Notes: generated from the sequence alone by a model not told the origin. Positions 26,462 to 35,827 are shown, counted from the stretch's first letter. The stretch: DNA of 64,000 bases from Chitinophaga sancti (GCF_034424315.1 NZ_CP139972.1:1240001-1304000), one strand, 5' to 3'. A program made the numbers and translations.

Positions 26462-28294
26462 TCAGCCATCCTCCTTTTCATCCAGTACCAGCAAACTCCA
26501 GCCCTGTCCACTCGCATTTTTAAGGGCTTTTTTCCTTTCCTCCATCATTTTGGTGATACGGGTTGCATAGGACCAGCAGGTACTTTGCCTGATTTCCAGG
26601 ATTTCGGACAGTTTATGGGAAGAGATCTTGCCTTTGCTGCTGTAAACCAGGAAGGTGAGGTAGAACGCCTTATTAATAGGAATGCGGATATTCTGGTAAA
26701 TGGTGTAGGCGGTGGCGGATTCCTCGTAGCTGCATTTGGCACAACGCCGGCTAAAAGGCTGGTGCCCGGGATAATAATGATCGTTCCCGCATTTACGGCA
26801 TTGGTAAGGGCCTGTCCATTTCAGGTTGGCGAGGAACTGCAGGCAGCTTTCCTTGTCCGGGTAGATCTTGCTAAACTCTTCAAAATCAAGGGAAGTAGAG
26901 AGGGCGCGGGCACGGCTTACTTCTTCCACATCGGTTTGGAGCTGCTTATTGTGTTCTTCGAGCAGGGCGTTCATGCGGGAGATCTCCGCAGCCTGTGCGG
27001 AGATTTCTTTGGTCCTGGCTTTTACCTGGGCTTCCAGTTCCTTGTTCAGGTTATCTTTCAGGCGGGCGTTTTCCGTCATTTGCCGGATCATCTGGCGGTG
27101 AGCTTTGTCGCGCTTGCGTTTCAGGAGGCGTACCTTATCCCCTACGGCGAAGCTGAGGAAGAACATCTCTAATATAAAGCAGCAACTGAGGCTGTAATAA
27201 CTGATAGCCCCGAAATTCAGCCAGTAATAACCTAGCATGATGAAAAACTTGAGCATGAAGCCGACGAAGAGGAAGGCGTAGCCCAGTACGAAAAAGCGGG
27301 CCGGCCGGTAGCCTTTGGCCCATACGTGGATGCCGGTGTAGAAGGCGACAGCCAGGGGCAGGAGTTCTATGAATTTATAATTGAACCAGTAGGGGTTGAT
27401 GAACAGGCAGGCCAGGAAATAAAGGCAGCGGGCGGCGATGACCAGCTGGACCAGCCTGTAAAGAAAGGGCTGGCGCACTTTGAGGTGCAGCAGGCTACTG
27501 GTGAATAAGAGGGCGAAGATGCTCATGGTGAGCAATGGCCAGGCAAAGGCCTGCTGGTTCCAGATGGGCCAGTTGGGCCAGAGCAGCTGGTAGGCGATAC
27601 CGTCTGTACAGAGTTCGTAGAGGGCTACGCTCATCACGTATAATACATAATACAGGTATTGGCGCTGGCGCATGGCGATGAACATGATCAGGTTGTAGAA
27701 GCTGAAAATGAGGATCATGCCGTAGAACAGGCCGAAGGTGAAGTATTCGGAGAGGGCGTAGCCCACGAAACGGTCGATGGACCGGAGTACAATGATGATA
27801 TCGGCGGTCTGGGAGGATTGGATCCTGAAATAATAGACGGCGCTGTCGTTCCGGAAATTGTCGAGGGGGATTTCGAAGTTCTTGTGGCGGAACCACCTTT
27901 GGGCGAAGGGGTACCTGGCGCCGAGGTGTATCTGCTTGAAATGCCCGGTGGTATCGGGGAGGTAGGCGGTGATATCGTCTATGGTCTGGTCGAAGAATTC
28001 GAGGAGGTAATATTTGTCTGCTTCGCGGTTGTGGCGGATGTGGAGGCGGTACCAGCAAACGGCGCCAAGCTCCCGGTTTTGCGGGGTGGATTCCAGGCTG
28101 GCGCGGAATTGCGACTGCATGGCAGGCAGCGTCACGTCGTGGATGCCCAGGTTGCCGTGCGGGTCGTTCAGGTATTCGATCTGGGCATAGGTGAAAATGT
28201 GTTCGTTCAGCGAGCTGTCGATGTGCACTATTTGTTGCCCGGTAACAATAGTGGTGAATAACAGGTATACCCCACAAAAAAGCCAATTACGCAT
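26462..28294 (-). CDS. 7TM-DISM membrane receptor fused to transposase-type zinc ribbon
   Basis: About 610 residues from Met 28294. Numbering here is from the upstream ATG 28303; subtract 3 for the chosen start. Signal peptide to about 23, an extracytoplasmic beta-sandwich like 7TMR-DISMED2 (about 30-175), seven helices (about 185-390), a basic-acidic coiled coil (about 395-465), then CRKC (502-505) and CAKC (521-524) zinc ribbon with YPGHQPFSRR between, and an HTH-like region (about 545-590, SSHKLSEILEIRQSTCWSYATRI). The last part matches the N-terminal zinc ribbon plus HTH of IS1595-type transposases; no DDE catalytic domain follows. It is probably a membrane-bound one-component regulator of the adjacent SusCD locus. 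Confidence 0.8.
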   Translation of the reverse strand: MRNWLFCGVYLLFTTIVTGQQIVHIDSSLNEHIFTYAQIEYLNDPHGNLGIHDVTLPAMQSQFRASLESTPQNRELGAVCWYRLHIRHNREADKYYLLEFFDQTIDDITAYLPDTTGHFKQIHLGARYPFAQRWFRHKNFEIPLDNFRNDSAVYYFRIQSSQTADIIIVLRSIDRFVGYALSEYFTFGLFYGMILIFSFYNLIMFIAMRQRQYLYYVLYVMSVALYELCTDGIAYQLLWPNWPIWNQQAFAWPLLTMSIFALLFTSSLLHLKVRQPFLYRLVQLVIAARCLYFLACLFINPYWFNYKFIELLPLAVAFYTGIHVWAKGYRPARFFVLGYAFLFVGFMLKFFIMLGYYWLNFGAISYYSLSCCFILEMFFLSFAVGDKVRLLKRKRDKAHRQMIRQMTENARLKDNLNKELEAQVKARTKEISAQAAEISRMNALLEEHNKQLQTDVEEVSRARALSTSLDFEEFSKIYPDKESCLQFLANLKWTGPYQCRKCGNDHYYPGHQPFSRRCAKCSYEESATAYTIYQNIRIPINKAFYLTFLVYSSKGKISSHKLSEILEIRQSTCWSYATRITKMMEERKKALKNASGQGWSLLVLDEKEDG

Positions 28295-28300
28295 AGGGGG

Positions 28301-28308
28301 CAAAAGTA
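28301..28308 (-). promoter_or_regulatory. -7 element of the 7TM-DISM regulator gene
   Basis: TACTTTTG on the minus strand ends seven bases before ATG 28294. If used, the message would be nearly leaderless and the in-frame ATG at 28303 would lie inside the promoter, which is why the start at 28294 was chosen. Confidence 0.45.
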
Positions 28309-28388
28309 CGGTTATTTATAAAAAGGGTGGCGGCGATCTGGGGTATCAGCTATCGACGGGGCGCGATGATACTGGCCTGCGGCCGGCA

Positions 28389-28648
28389 TGAGCAAATCCT
28401 ATTTGCTATATAGATTTTTCAATTCCGGTAAATCATAGAAGTGCTGTGATTTCAGGTAATCCCTGATCTCATGATCATTCGCTTCCAGGTTAAAGATTAA
28501 TTCTGTGGTAGGCCAGCATCCGCAAATCCTATTCCCCATATAAATTTTTCACTTCCGGTAAATCATAGAAGTGCTGTGATTTCAGGTAATCCCTGATCTC
28601 ATGATCATTCGCTTCCAGGTTAAAGATCAATTCAGTGGTAGGCCAACC
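28389..28648 (-). repeat. 130-bp duplication of a lipoprotein gene 3' end
   Basis: GCAAATCCTATT recurs at 28392 and 28522 (130-bp spacing). The right unit is the coding end of the lipoprotein gene at 28529-29605, the left one is a copy beyond the stop. On the minus strand the copy reads, from ATG 28539 (overlapping the parent stop region), a 46-residue ORF to 28399 ending HFYDLPELKNLYSK. That is the parent C-terminus with three substitutions. Confidence 0.88.
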
Positions 28649-29605
28649 CGCCTCTCCATATTTATCCTTCAGTGGAATAAAGATATTGTCCACATAAGCA
28701 GCTATTTTCCTTTTTTCATTCAGGCTGAAATCGCTTTTATAAGCAAACTGCTTGTACACATAATCATACAAAGCATCCATGATCCTGTGCTCTTCCTTAT
28801 TCGTATGATCCTTTACCCATGTCAGCAATCCTTCCCTGATCACCAGCTGGTTCTTACAGTCTTTTACAAAGATGATGTCCGCCACTTTTATCACTTCATC
28901 TTTATCCCGCTTCAGGTACTCATTCATCACCAGGTCATTCAGTTGCTGGTTTTTTGTGTAACCGAAGGAAGTTACCAGGGTGGATAAAAACTGGGCATCT
29001 TCGTTTAACAAAATGGCCAGATCTGCCTTGCTGTCATTAAAGAAATATTTATTCCTGGAAATGAGTTTCTGCGTGTATTTTAAATCTATCTTAAAATGAA
29101 CACTATCCACGAAACTACCCAGTGAAGATACCAAAGGAATCTGCCAGATGAAATTACCTTCCTTAGCTGCTACCACATCATCAGACATCATCGGATAGGG
29201 TGTTTCTATTTCCTTACCCTCATACAGCATAGTAAATTTCTCATGCTCTTTCACACGACATGCGCCACCGGGACTATAACTCTCGGCAAAGATCTCATGC
29301 ATTTTCTTTTCAAACACCTCTTTGGAAGGCGCTACATATCCCTTTGCTTTCAGGATCTCAGCTATCACCGGGAGTGCGAAGTTCAGATCCTTTTCTGCAT
29401 ACTTGTAATGACCACCACCTTCATCATTCAGGTCCTGTTGCAAATCACCCTGCTTTTTTAATTCTGGTTGCGTATTTATTATTACTTCCTCTTCGGCTGT
29501 TGGTTGAATAGAATCCTGTGCCTGCGATGTTGCTTCCTGTTTGTCTGCGGCAGGCTGACAACTCAAACATCCAATGATTCCAATAAAGGCGATTAAATTC
29601 CTCAT
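28529..29605 (-). CDS. Lipoprotein, second copy of the candidate T6SS immunity protein
   Basis: 358 residues, lipoprotein signal MRNLIAFIGIIGCLSC. More than 80% alike to the protein at 30142-31224, with long identical blocks such as LNDEGGGHYKYAEKDLN and SYSPGGACRVKEHEKFTMLY; differences cluster in about residues 240-310. Because its paralogue overlaps a peptidoglycan-hydrolase effector gene, both are best explained as periplasm-facing immunity lipoproteins; this copy follows a decayed effector tip. No family recognised. Its 3' end is duplicated 130 bp further on. Confidence 0.7.
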   Translation of the reverse strand: MRNLIAFIGIIGCLSCQPAADKQEATSQAQDSIQPTAEEEVIINTQPELKKQGDLQQDLNDEGGGHYKYAEKDLNFALPVIAEILKAKGYVAPSKEVFEKKMHEIFAESYSPGGACRVKEHEKFTMLYEGKEIETPYPMMSDDVVAAKEGNFIWQIPLVSSLGSFVDSVHFKIDLKYTQKLISRNKYFFNDSKADLAILLNEDAQFLSTLVTSFGYTKNQQLNDLVMNEYLKRDKDEVIKVADIIFVKDCKNQLVIREGLLTWVKDHTNKEEHRIMDALYDYVYKQFAYKSDFSLNEKRKIAAYVDNIFIPLKDKYGEAGWPTTELIFNLEANDHEIRDYLKSQHFYDLPEVKNLYGE

Positions 29606-29850
29606 GCTGAAAAGTTTATTGCTAAATGATTATGGTCGGGATGCACACATGCTGAAAGTATTATTAGAACTCATTTCGTAATTACCATTTAGGTATGATT
29701 ATCAATTTAAAATACCTGTTTATGAATTGAGTTCTATTTATGTATTGATTATCAGCTGGGAATACCTATTTATGAAATGAGTTCTACTATATGCACGCGA
29801 TTCCTGATACATGCTTGCATAATCTTTACCTGGATGCTTGATTCAAGCCT
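29606..29850 (-). pseudogene. Decayed duplicate of the effector C-terminus, split by a MITE
   Basis: Immediately before the second immunity gene the minus strand reads VHPDHNHLAINFSA-stop, the counterpart of VHQDHFHLGIKFSA-stop at the end of the effector at 31221, with the same stop/start overlap (GCATGA). Beyond the palindromic element (29664-29787) the match resumes as IKHPGKDYASMYQE, like IKHSSGDYASVHQD in the effector. Thus an effector-tip plus immunity unit was duplicated and the tip then decayed. In 29880-30141 I see no gene I can support. Confidence 0.72.
29664..29787. mobile_element. Palindromic MITE-like element, copy 2 plus a half copy
   Basis: 29664-29736 is the reverse complement of the element at 14846-14917 (ends TTAGAACTCATTTC and GAATTGAGTTCT). 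A half element ending TATGAAATGAGTTCTAC follows at 29741-29787. It interrupts the duplicated effector remnant. Confidence 0.75.
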
Positions 29851-30141
29851 TCTTTTTTGGCATCACCTTATTGGGAAGAAGGGCTACCTGCGTCTCCCTC
29901 ACCTTGGTAGCGGGAGACAACGAGTCCGATTACATAAACAACATTCACGAAAGACGAAATTCAACAACAGGTATGAAAATCATTTTCAGCGAAAACCCGC
30001 TGTTAAAAGCTGGTACCTAGAGCAACAACTATCAACGGCGGATTGATTGTAACAATGGAAACACGCCAATACCAGCCTCCGAATTATCAGCAGGTCGAAA
30101 CCCTGCCGAAAACCCTATCCTGCGGCCGGCTTCAGCAAATC

Positions 30142-31224
30142 CTATTCCCCATATAAATTCTTCACCTCAGGTAAATTATAAAAGTGCTGTGATTTCACAT
30201 AATCCCTGATCTCAGGGTCGCGGGCTTCCAGGTTAAAGATCAATTCTGTTGTAGGCCAGCCGGGACCACCAAATTTATCGTGCAAAGGAATGAAAATATT
30301 ATCTACATAAGCAGCGATCTTACGTTTCTCATTCAGCGTAAAGTCATTATTCCCTTTGTAAAGATCAAACACATAATAATACAGTGCATCCAGCATTTTA
30401 TGCTCTTCCTTTTCTGTATGCGCCTTCACCCAGTTTAATAAGCCTTCCCTGATCACCAGTTGCTTACTACAATCCTTCCGGAATATTATTTTTGCTACCC
30501 TGGCAATTTCATCATCACTTCCTTTTAGGTACTCATTCATCACCAGGTCATTCAGTTTCTGGTCTTTTGTATAACCGAAGGAAGTTACCAGGGCAGATAA
30601 AAACTGCGCATCTTCGTTTAACAAAATCGCCAGGTCCGCCTTACTGTCATTAAAGAAATATTTATTCCTGGAGATGAGTTTCTGCGTGTATTTTAAATCT
30701 ATCTTAAAATGAACGCTATCTACGAAACTACCCAATGAAGATACCAAAGGAATCTGCCAGATGAAATTACCTTCCTTCGCCGCTACCACATCATCAGACA
30801 TCATCGGGAATGGCGTTTCGATCGTATTACCTTCATACAGCATGGTAAATTTCTCATGCTCTTTCACACGACATGCACCACCGGGACTATAACTCTCTGC
30901 AAAGATCTCATGCATTTTCTTTTCAAACACCTCTTTGGAAGGCGCTACATATCCCTTTGCTTTCAGGATCTCAGCAATCACCGGGAGTGCGACGTTCAGA
31001 TCCTTTTCTGCATACTTGTAATGACCACCACCTTCATCATTCAGGTCCTGTTGCAAATCACCCTGCTTTTTTAATTCCGGATTTGTATTCATAATTACAT
31101 CCTTTTCACCTGTTGGCTGAATTGTATCCTGCGCCTGTGCCACTTCTGTAGTTTCCTGTTTGGATGCAGAAGACTGGCAACTTAAACATCCAATGATTCC
31201 AATAAAGACGACTAATTCCCTCAT
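30142..31224 (-). CDS. Lipoprotein, candidate immunity protein to the PG-hydrolase effector
   Basis: 360 residues with lipoprotein signal (IIGCLSC). Its ATG overlaps the stop of the 1312-residue effector gene (ATGA), indicating coupled translation. A periplasm-exposed lipoprotein encoded directly after a peptidoglycan-degrading effector fits an immunity protein. The domain is mixed alpha/beta and not a family I recognise. A close paralogue lies 0.5 kb downstream after an effector-tip remnant. It could instead be an accessory or adaptor. Confidence 0.7.
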   Translation of the reverse strand: MRELVVFIGIIGCLSCQSSASKQETTEVAQAQDTIQPTGEKDVIMNTNPELKKQGDLQQDLNDEGGGHYKYAEKDLNVALPVIAEILKAKGYVAPSKEVFEKKMHEIFAESYSPGGACRVKEHEKFTMLYEGNTIETPFPMMSDDVVAAKEGNFIWQIPLVSSLGSFVDSVHFKIDLKYTQKLISRNKYFFNDSKADLAILLNEDAQFLSALVTSFGYTKDQKLNDLVMNEYLKGSDDEIARVAKIIFRKDCSKQLVIREGLLNWVKAHTEKEEHKMLDALYYYVFDLYKGNNDFTLNEKRKIAAYVDNIFIPLHDKFGGPGWPTTELIFNLEARDPEIRDYVKSQHFYNLPEVKNLYGE

Positions 31225-34200
31225 GCTGAAAATTTTATTCCTAAATGAAAATGGTCCTGATGCACACTTGCATAGTCTCCACTTGAGTGCTTGATGCCTG
31301 TCTTGTAAGTATAGTTATTTACATAATTCCACTTACTGGCAAGTTGTAAAATAAATTCCAGTTGGGCAATAAATTCTTCCGTTGTAGTAAAGGCTTTTGC
31401 CGCCTCCGACCACATCACCTGGCCTGCTGTATTCGGACTACCCGGATACCGGATATCTACATCTACTCCTACCCTGTGTGAACTATGCCCGATGTTACGT
31501 CCATCATTTGCAGAGATGTCATTGAAGTAAAGTTTATCTGTGAACCCGTTCACTGGCAGGCAGAAAAAGAAGCCCAGTAAATGTGCCGCCATCTCAGGAG
31601 AAGCGTAGTTATCACCGCCTTTATCTCTCGTGCCAAAGCGGCCCCAGTTAGGTCCTGTTTCAGGGAATGGCAATAAACGAATGTCGACTTCTGTACCTCT
31701 GAATGTACTCTTCACCTTTTCTGAATTGATGTATTTGGTATACACTGATTTCTTGTTTACGATCACCTCGTACCTATATTGTTTGGATGCAAGGTTCTTA
31801 TACTCATACGTAACAGTGAAATTATCTACATCGATCTTATACCTGTTACAATCCTTCTCAGGCACGAGTTCATCAAATTTGCATTCCTTCACTTTGAATA
31901 CAACGGAGGTCGTATTTTTAAAAGATTTCTCCTTAATCCCATATGCAGATTCACCATTTGCCCTGTCCTGATCAGCGCCTACCATGCCACTTATAATGTC
32001 AACTTTTTCCTGTTTATTCGCCGCATGCTCAATCTTCACAATCTTCCAAAACGCCATTGACGACAACATCGAAATCCGCACATCCGTTTTCACCAGCGTC
32101 GGCGTAGTCAGTATATCCCCACCTTCCTTGCTCGTATACGCATTCGCCTGCGTAAAATTCGACCTGCCCGTGAGCTGTAAAGGCCCCATCCCCCTGAATC
32201 TCCAGCCATCGCCTTCCTGCGTATTCCCCAGCTCCTTACCCTTCGCAGATTCCGGACCATAGGCATAATTCGCCACCTGCTCCTGCGCCGCCTGATCCAG
32301 CGGATGTGTATTGGGCTTTTCTGCACGCCCTAATTCCTTCGCTTTCTTCTTCCCTTCCACCGTTCTGAATGCCTTGAACCTGGAGAGATCTTCATAGTAA
32401 TAATTGAAACTCTCTGATTTCGACACGTCCAGTACATCGCCTGATTCTCCATATACCTGTGCAAAAAAGTGCGCCTTATTCCAGCAGGTATTCATCCCCA
32501 GTTCTGCCATGTATTTGGTGTAATTAGCAGCGATCACTTTCAGGTCATCCTCCTTCGCCTGCGGGAAGATCTTCTTCAACTGCTCCGCCGTCACTTTATC
32601 ATTACAATTCGGACAGCCTGTTGCCACCGGTGCCTGCTGAGCCGGTTCATTCTTCAGCACCGCAGGCGCATTCTTATCCGCCAGCTTATTCCATTCATCC
32701 GCTTTTGCATCAGATAATTTCAGGTGCTGGAAAAAATATACCTGCTCCGCCTTATGCGCATTTTCATCCGCCACATCTTTCGGGTACATGAATGATTTGG
32801 TATCATCCGCTTTTATCACAAGATAGAACGCCCGATAGCCGTCATTCCTGGCCTTATCCCCACTTTTCAGTTCGTTCGTATCAAAGTTGATTCTTACAAC
32901 CTCCGTATTATCCGGCTTTATCTTTTTAGTCTTTACCAGTTCATCCTTTTCCTTGTTCTTATTCTCCCAGAACTCCACTGTCAGCTCCTTCCCGGCCAGG
33001 TTAGCCGTCTGTATCCTGATATCAATTTTCTCGCCATACTTATACACCCGGTAAGCCATGTTGCCGCTGGTTTCGAAGTACCTGACATCCACCACTTCCG
33101 GTTTCTTTGAAATGTAGACATACTTGCCCCTCTCTGCGCCCCGCAGGTTGCTCTCCTTCGCCGGGAAGATATATTCCCGGCCCCTGCAGACCACCTTCTT
33201 CGTACCATCGAACTGTAAGCCCGACGGGGCAGGCAGCAGCACAAAGAACACATCAAAGTATTCCCCCTCAAACCACAGTTCTCCCAGTTTACTTTTCAGG
33301 TCATTGGTGTTGATGTCGATACTCAATACCCCATCCGCTCCAAACTTGCCCTTTTTAGGCCCCAGGATGTAATTTGGCTCCGAATGCTTATCTGCCTCCA
33401 GGATGTGCAATTCCACCTCCTCGTTGGCCGCATTTTCGCTTTTAATGATCATTTTGAGGTTTTCATTCCAACCCGCCTTAGCCTTATACATCCCATCCTT
33501 GTCACCAAAGTACCAGGCATCGATCCGGGCAAAGTCCGCATTCACTTCCAGTACCTTCTTGGATTCCCCGAGCATGGCAGTTACCTGCACCTTGCCCTTG
33601 TGCGTGGCAAAGACGCCGGAGATCTTATCGCCCTTACCCGCTGCCGGTGTCCAGGTAAAGGGGCCATCCTTAGCGGCATCATAGGGCATTTTGGTAGTCG
33701 CCACCAGGTTGTACCGCTTGCCTGTCACCCAGTTTGTAATGCCATGTTCTTCTTTTACATCTGTGATGGTATTATGCGCAACGTCGAACTGCCAGTCGTC
33801 TTTCTGATGGGCATTAGGAGCGCCCTTCCTGGCATTCCAGGCATCCGCTACGGATACATAGGCCTCCACTACATACCTGCCGGTATTGCTGAAATACTGG
33901 TTGCCATCGAGTGTGAGGGTCCTGCCCGTTCCTACCGGTTTTCCATTCAGCTGCCACTTGATCTGCCCGGCCTCAAAGTCCTCTACCTGTGTTGTATAGG
34001 TCATCTCACTCACTTTGAATGACATGCTGGTACCTGGGCGGATCACGGTGGTGTTTTGGTCGTTGGTCACGGCCACCACGCCATTCGCTTCGGACTTCAT
34101 TTCCTTCGTCACCACCTGTTCGCCCATGCGCGCCATCACGGTATAGGTCGTAGCAGAATTATCTACCTGGAATGTAATCTTATCTTCTCCTGCAGCTGTC

Positions 34201-35159
34201 GATGCCATCACATTGCCCGCAGCATCGGTGACCTGCATGGATACCAGCTGCTTTTCTTCAGCTGTTGGCGGATCAATTTCATACACGGCATGAACGGTCA
34301 CATTCATCCCGCGCCTTAGCCGGTATTGCTCTTTTACAAAATGCCCCAGCAAGCCATCCATATTGAATGCATCTTTCAGGCGGTTCACCTTCACGGTGAC
34401 ATCGATCGAACAGCTGGGATCCCCTTTGCCACTGGCACCGTAAGCCATTACCCTATAAGTACCGGCTGCATCAAAATTCGTCTTAAAATCAGGCCCGATG
34501 GTTTCAAACACCAGGGTACCTGCATCAGAAAATCCGTGTCCTTTGAACACTTTCCAGCTCACCTTTGCCTTGTCTGCATTAGAAGGATTGAAATACTCTT
34601 TTACCTTGAAAATAACGTCTTCGTCTACACGGGTAATGAGTACCGGTATTTGCTTGCCACTCTGCACAGCGCCTTCTGCAGCACCGGCTTTCCCTTCTAT
34701 CGACTTCACTTTCGGTATTTGCAAATTGCTCTCCGGCGGTGGGGCCATGGGATTCAATGCTGCCATGGTACTTACTTCCACATTGTCAAAATGCACGCTG
34801 CTCACCTGTGCCACCTGCCCGTGATTGATGATGGTAATGCAGGGCGCGCCACTCACGGCACAGGTAGCCTTGCTGTCTTCCGTGAGGATCTTACCGCCAT
34901 TGGTGAGGGTGATCTTGTTATAAAAACTATCCCATTTGGTAATGTTCACACTACAGCCGCTATTCACCTTACTACAGCGGCCAAAGGTCTTTGCCTCCAG
35001 CGGCTGACCAAGATCTTTTGTACTGGCGATAGGTTTGGCATCTCCACTCCCATCGTTAATATAGTCGCGGTCGTTAGCGGCAATTTTCAATTTATCGGGG
35101 GAAGCTCCATAATCGCATTTGCAGGTAGCTCCCTGTACTACAAAGTGTTTTTCACTCAT
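31221..35159 (-). CDS. T6SS effector: DUF4280 PAAR-like tip, Ig-like linkers, GH19-like and MepA-like domains
   Basis: 1312 residues. The N-terminal DUF4280/PAAR-like domain (about 1-120) has HFVVQGATCKCDYG, FGRCSKVNSGC and AVSGAPC. A long beta-rich middle follows. CPNC is at 849-852, then a GH19 chitinase/lysozyme-like domain (about 855-1075) with AHFFAQVYGESG and GDGWRFRGMGPLQLTGRSN. The C-terminal domain (about 1155-1312) resembles penicillin-insensitive murein endopeptidase MepA: H1228 and D1235 in HSSHRVGVDVD and the His cluster HQDHFHLGI (1300-1308). It would cut both the glycan and the peptide parts of peptidoglycan in a competitor. Start overlaps the stop of the upstream gene (ATGA). 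Confidence 0.85.
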   Translation of the reverse strand: MSEKHFVVQGATCKCDYGASPDKLKIAANDRDYINDGSGDAKPIASTKDLGQPLEAKTFGRCSKVNSGCSVNITKWDSFYNKITLTNGGKILTEDSKATCAVSGAPCITIINHGQVAQVSSVHFDNVEVSTMAALNPMAPPPESNLQIPKVKSIEGKAGAAEGAVQSGKQIPVLITRVDEDVIFKVKEYFNPSNADKAKVSWKVFKGHGFSDAGTLVFETIGPDFKTNFDAAGTYRVMAYGASGKGDPSCSIDVTVKVNRLKDAFNMDGLLGHFVKEQYRLRRGMNVTVHAVYEIDPPTAEEKQLVSMQVTDAAGNVMASTAAGEDKITFQVDNSATTYTVMARMGEQVVTKEMKSEANGVVAVTNDQNTTVIRPGTSMSFKVSEMTYTTQVEDFEAGQIKWQLNGKPVGTGRTLTLDGNQYFSNTGRYVVEAYVSVADAWNARKGAPNAHQKDDWQFDVAHNTITDVKEEHGITNWVTGKRYNLVATTKMPYDAAKDGPFTWTPAAGKGDKISGVFATHKGKVQVTAMLGESKKVLEVNADFARIDAWYFGDKDGMYKAKAGWNENLKMIIKSENAANEEVELHILEADKHSEPNYILGPKKGKFGADGVLSIDINTNDLKSKLGELWFEGEYFDVFFVLLPAPSGLQFDGTKKVVCRGREYIFPAKESNLRGAERGKYVYISKKPEVVDVRYFETSGNMAYRVYKYGEKIDIRIQTANLAGKELTVEFWENKNKEKDELVKTKKIKPDNTEVVRINFDTNELKSGDKARNDGYRAFYLVIKADDTKSFMYPKDVADENAHKAEQVYFFQHLKLSDAKADEWNKLADKNAPAVLKNEPAQQAPVATGCPNCNDKVTAEQLKKIFPQAKEDDLKVIAANYTKYMAELGMNTCWNKAHFFAQVYGESGDVLDVSKSESFNYYYEDLSRFKAFRTVEGKKKAKELGRAEKPNTHPLDQAAQEQVANYAYGPESAKGKELGNTQEGDGWRFRGMGPLQLTGRSNFTQANAYTSKEGGDILTTPTLVKTDVRISMLSSMAFWKIVKIEHAANKQEKVDIISGMVGADQDRANGESAYGIKEKSFKNTTSVVFKVKECKFDELVPEKDCNRYKIDVDNFTVTYEYKNLASKQYRYEVIVNKKSVYTKYINSEKVKSTFRGTEVDIRLLPFPETGPNWGRFGTRDKGGDNYASPEMAAHLLGFFFCLPVNGFTDKLYFNDISANDGRNIGHSSHRVGVDVDIRYPGSPNTAGQVMWSEAAKAFTTTEEFIAQLEFILQLASKWNYVNNYTYKTGIKHSSGDYASVHQDHFHLGIKFSA

Positions 35160-35827
35160 ACTACAGTATCTTTAATCGGATTACAAACAGCCGTGAGTTG
35201 TATACGGCGCAGCCTTCCATCCTGTTCGAAATTCCATTCGGCATGGATGCTGTCTATCATCTTCGTCAGTTTATTGACACTACATTTTATATCGTGTTCG
35301 CAGGGCACCGGTTCTTTGAAAGGGATTAAGGGGTAAGCGCTGCGACTGCCGCCCATGGCCAGGTTGCACCAGCAGCTCAGGAACAGGTCCTGCCGGATGA
35401 TGCGTAGTACGGCAGCTTCTTCCAGTATCACCTTGCCGGTGGCGTGGATGTATGCACAGGCTTCGTCACCGGTAAAATATTCCAGCAAACGCGGTGCTTG
35501 TGCTTCCCATCTTTCCAGGATAGCTGCATGGTTAAATACCTGTGTGATACTACCGTCTGCGCCTACACAGACCTGCAAGGGGTAGAGTACCTGGCCGCAT
35601 TGCGCAGCAAGGTCCGCAGCAAGGTAATCGGAAGCGGCATCTCCGTTGATGGTCACTTCTCCCCGATCGAACTGGAAGAATGTACGGGCATCATCTTCCA
35701 CCTTCATGCGGCTCACTGCCATGGGAAATTCCAGTACAGAAGGGTATTGTATGGTCACCGTGTATTGCACCGGGCTGAGTACTTCCATGCGGGGCGCCCG
35801 CTTGCTGAATATGTTAAAGAAGCCCAT
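35156..35827 (-). CDS. Unknown protein upstream of the PAAR-like effector, candidate adaptor
   Basis: 223 residues from Met 35827, whose ATG overlaps the previous stop by one base (TGATG); an ATG at 35839 would add four residues. Its own stop overlaps the effector ATG (ATGA). No signal peptide; mixed alpha/beta with PSVLEFPMAVSRMKVEDDAR near the N-terminus. Genes placed directly before PAAR-like effectors often encode loading chaperones (Eag/DUF1795 or DUF4123 types), but I cannot assign this one to either by sequence. Role inferred from position only. Confidence 0.6.
   Translation of the reverse strand: MGFFNIFSKRAPRMEVLSPVQYTVTIQYPSVLEFPMAVSRMKVEDDARTFFQFDRGEVTINGDAASDYLAADLAAQCGQVLYPLQVCVGADGSITQVFNHAAILERWEAQAPRLLEYFTGDEACAYIHATGKVILEEAAVLRIIRQDLFLSCWCNLAMGGSRSAYPLIPFKEPVPCEHDIKCSVNKLTKMIDSIHAEWNFEQDGRLRRIQLTAVCNPIKDTVV

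Noticed and set aside
27495..28286. 263-codon minus-strand frame rich in Arg, His and Pro
   Set aside because: Alternative frame of the 7TM-DISM regulator; composition typical of a shadow frame.
29777..30046. 89-codon plus-strand frame between the two immunity genes
   Set aside because: Overlaps the recognisable minus-strand effector remnant and the MITE; no ribosome site or family.
34326..35336. 336-codon plus-strand frame
   Set aside because: Antisense to the PAAR-like effector and its upstream gene, which are supported by domains and ATGA overlaps.
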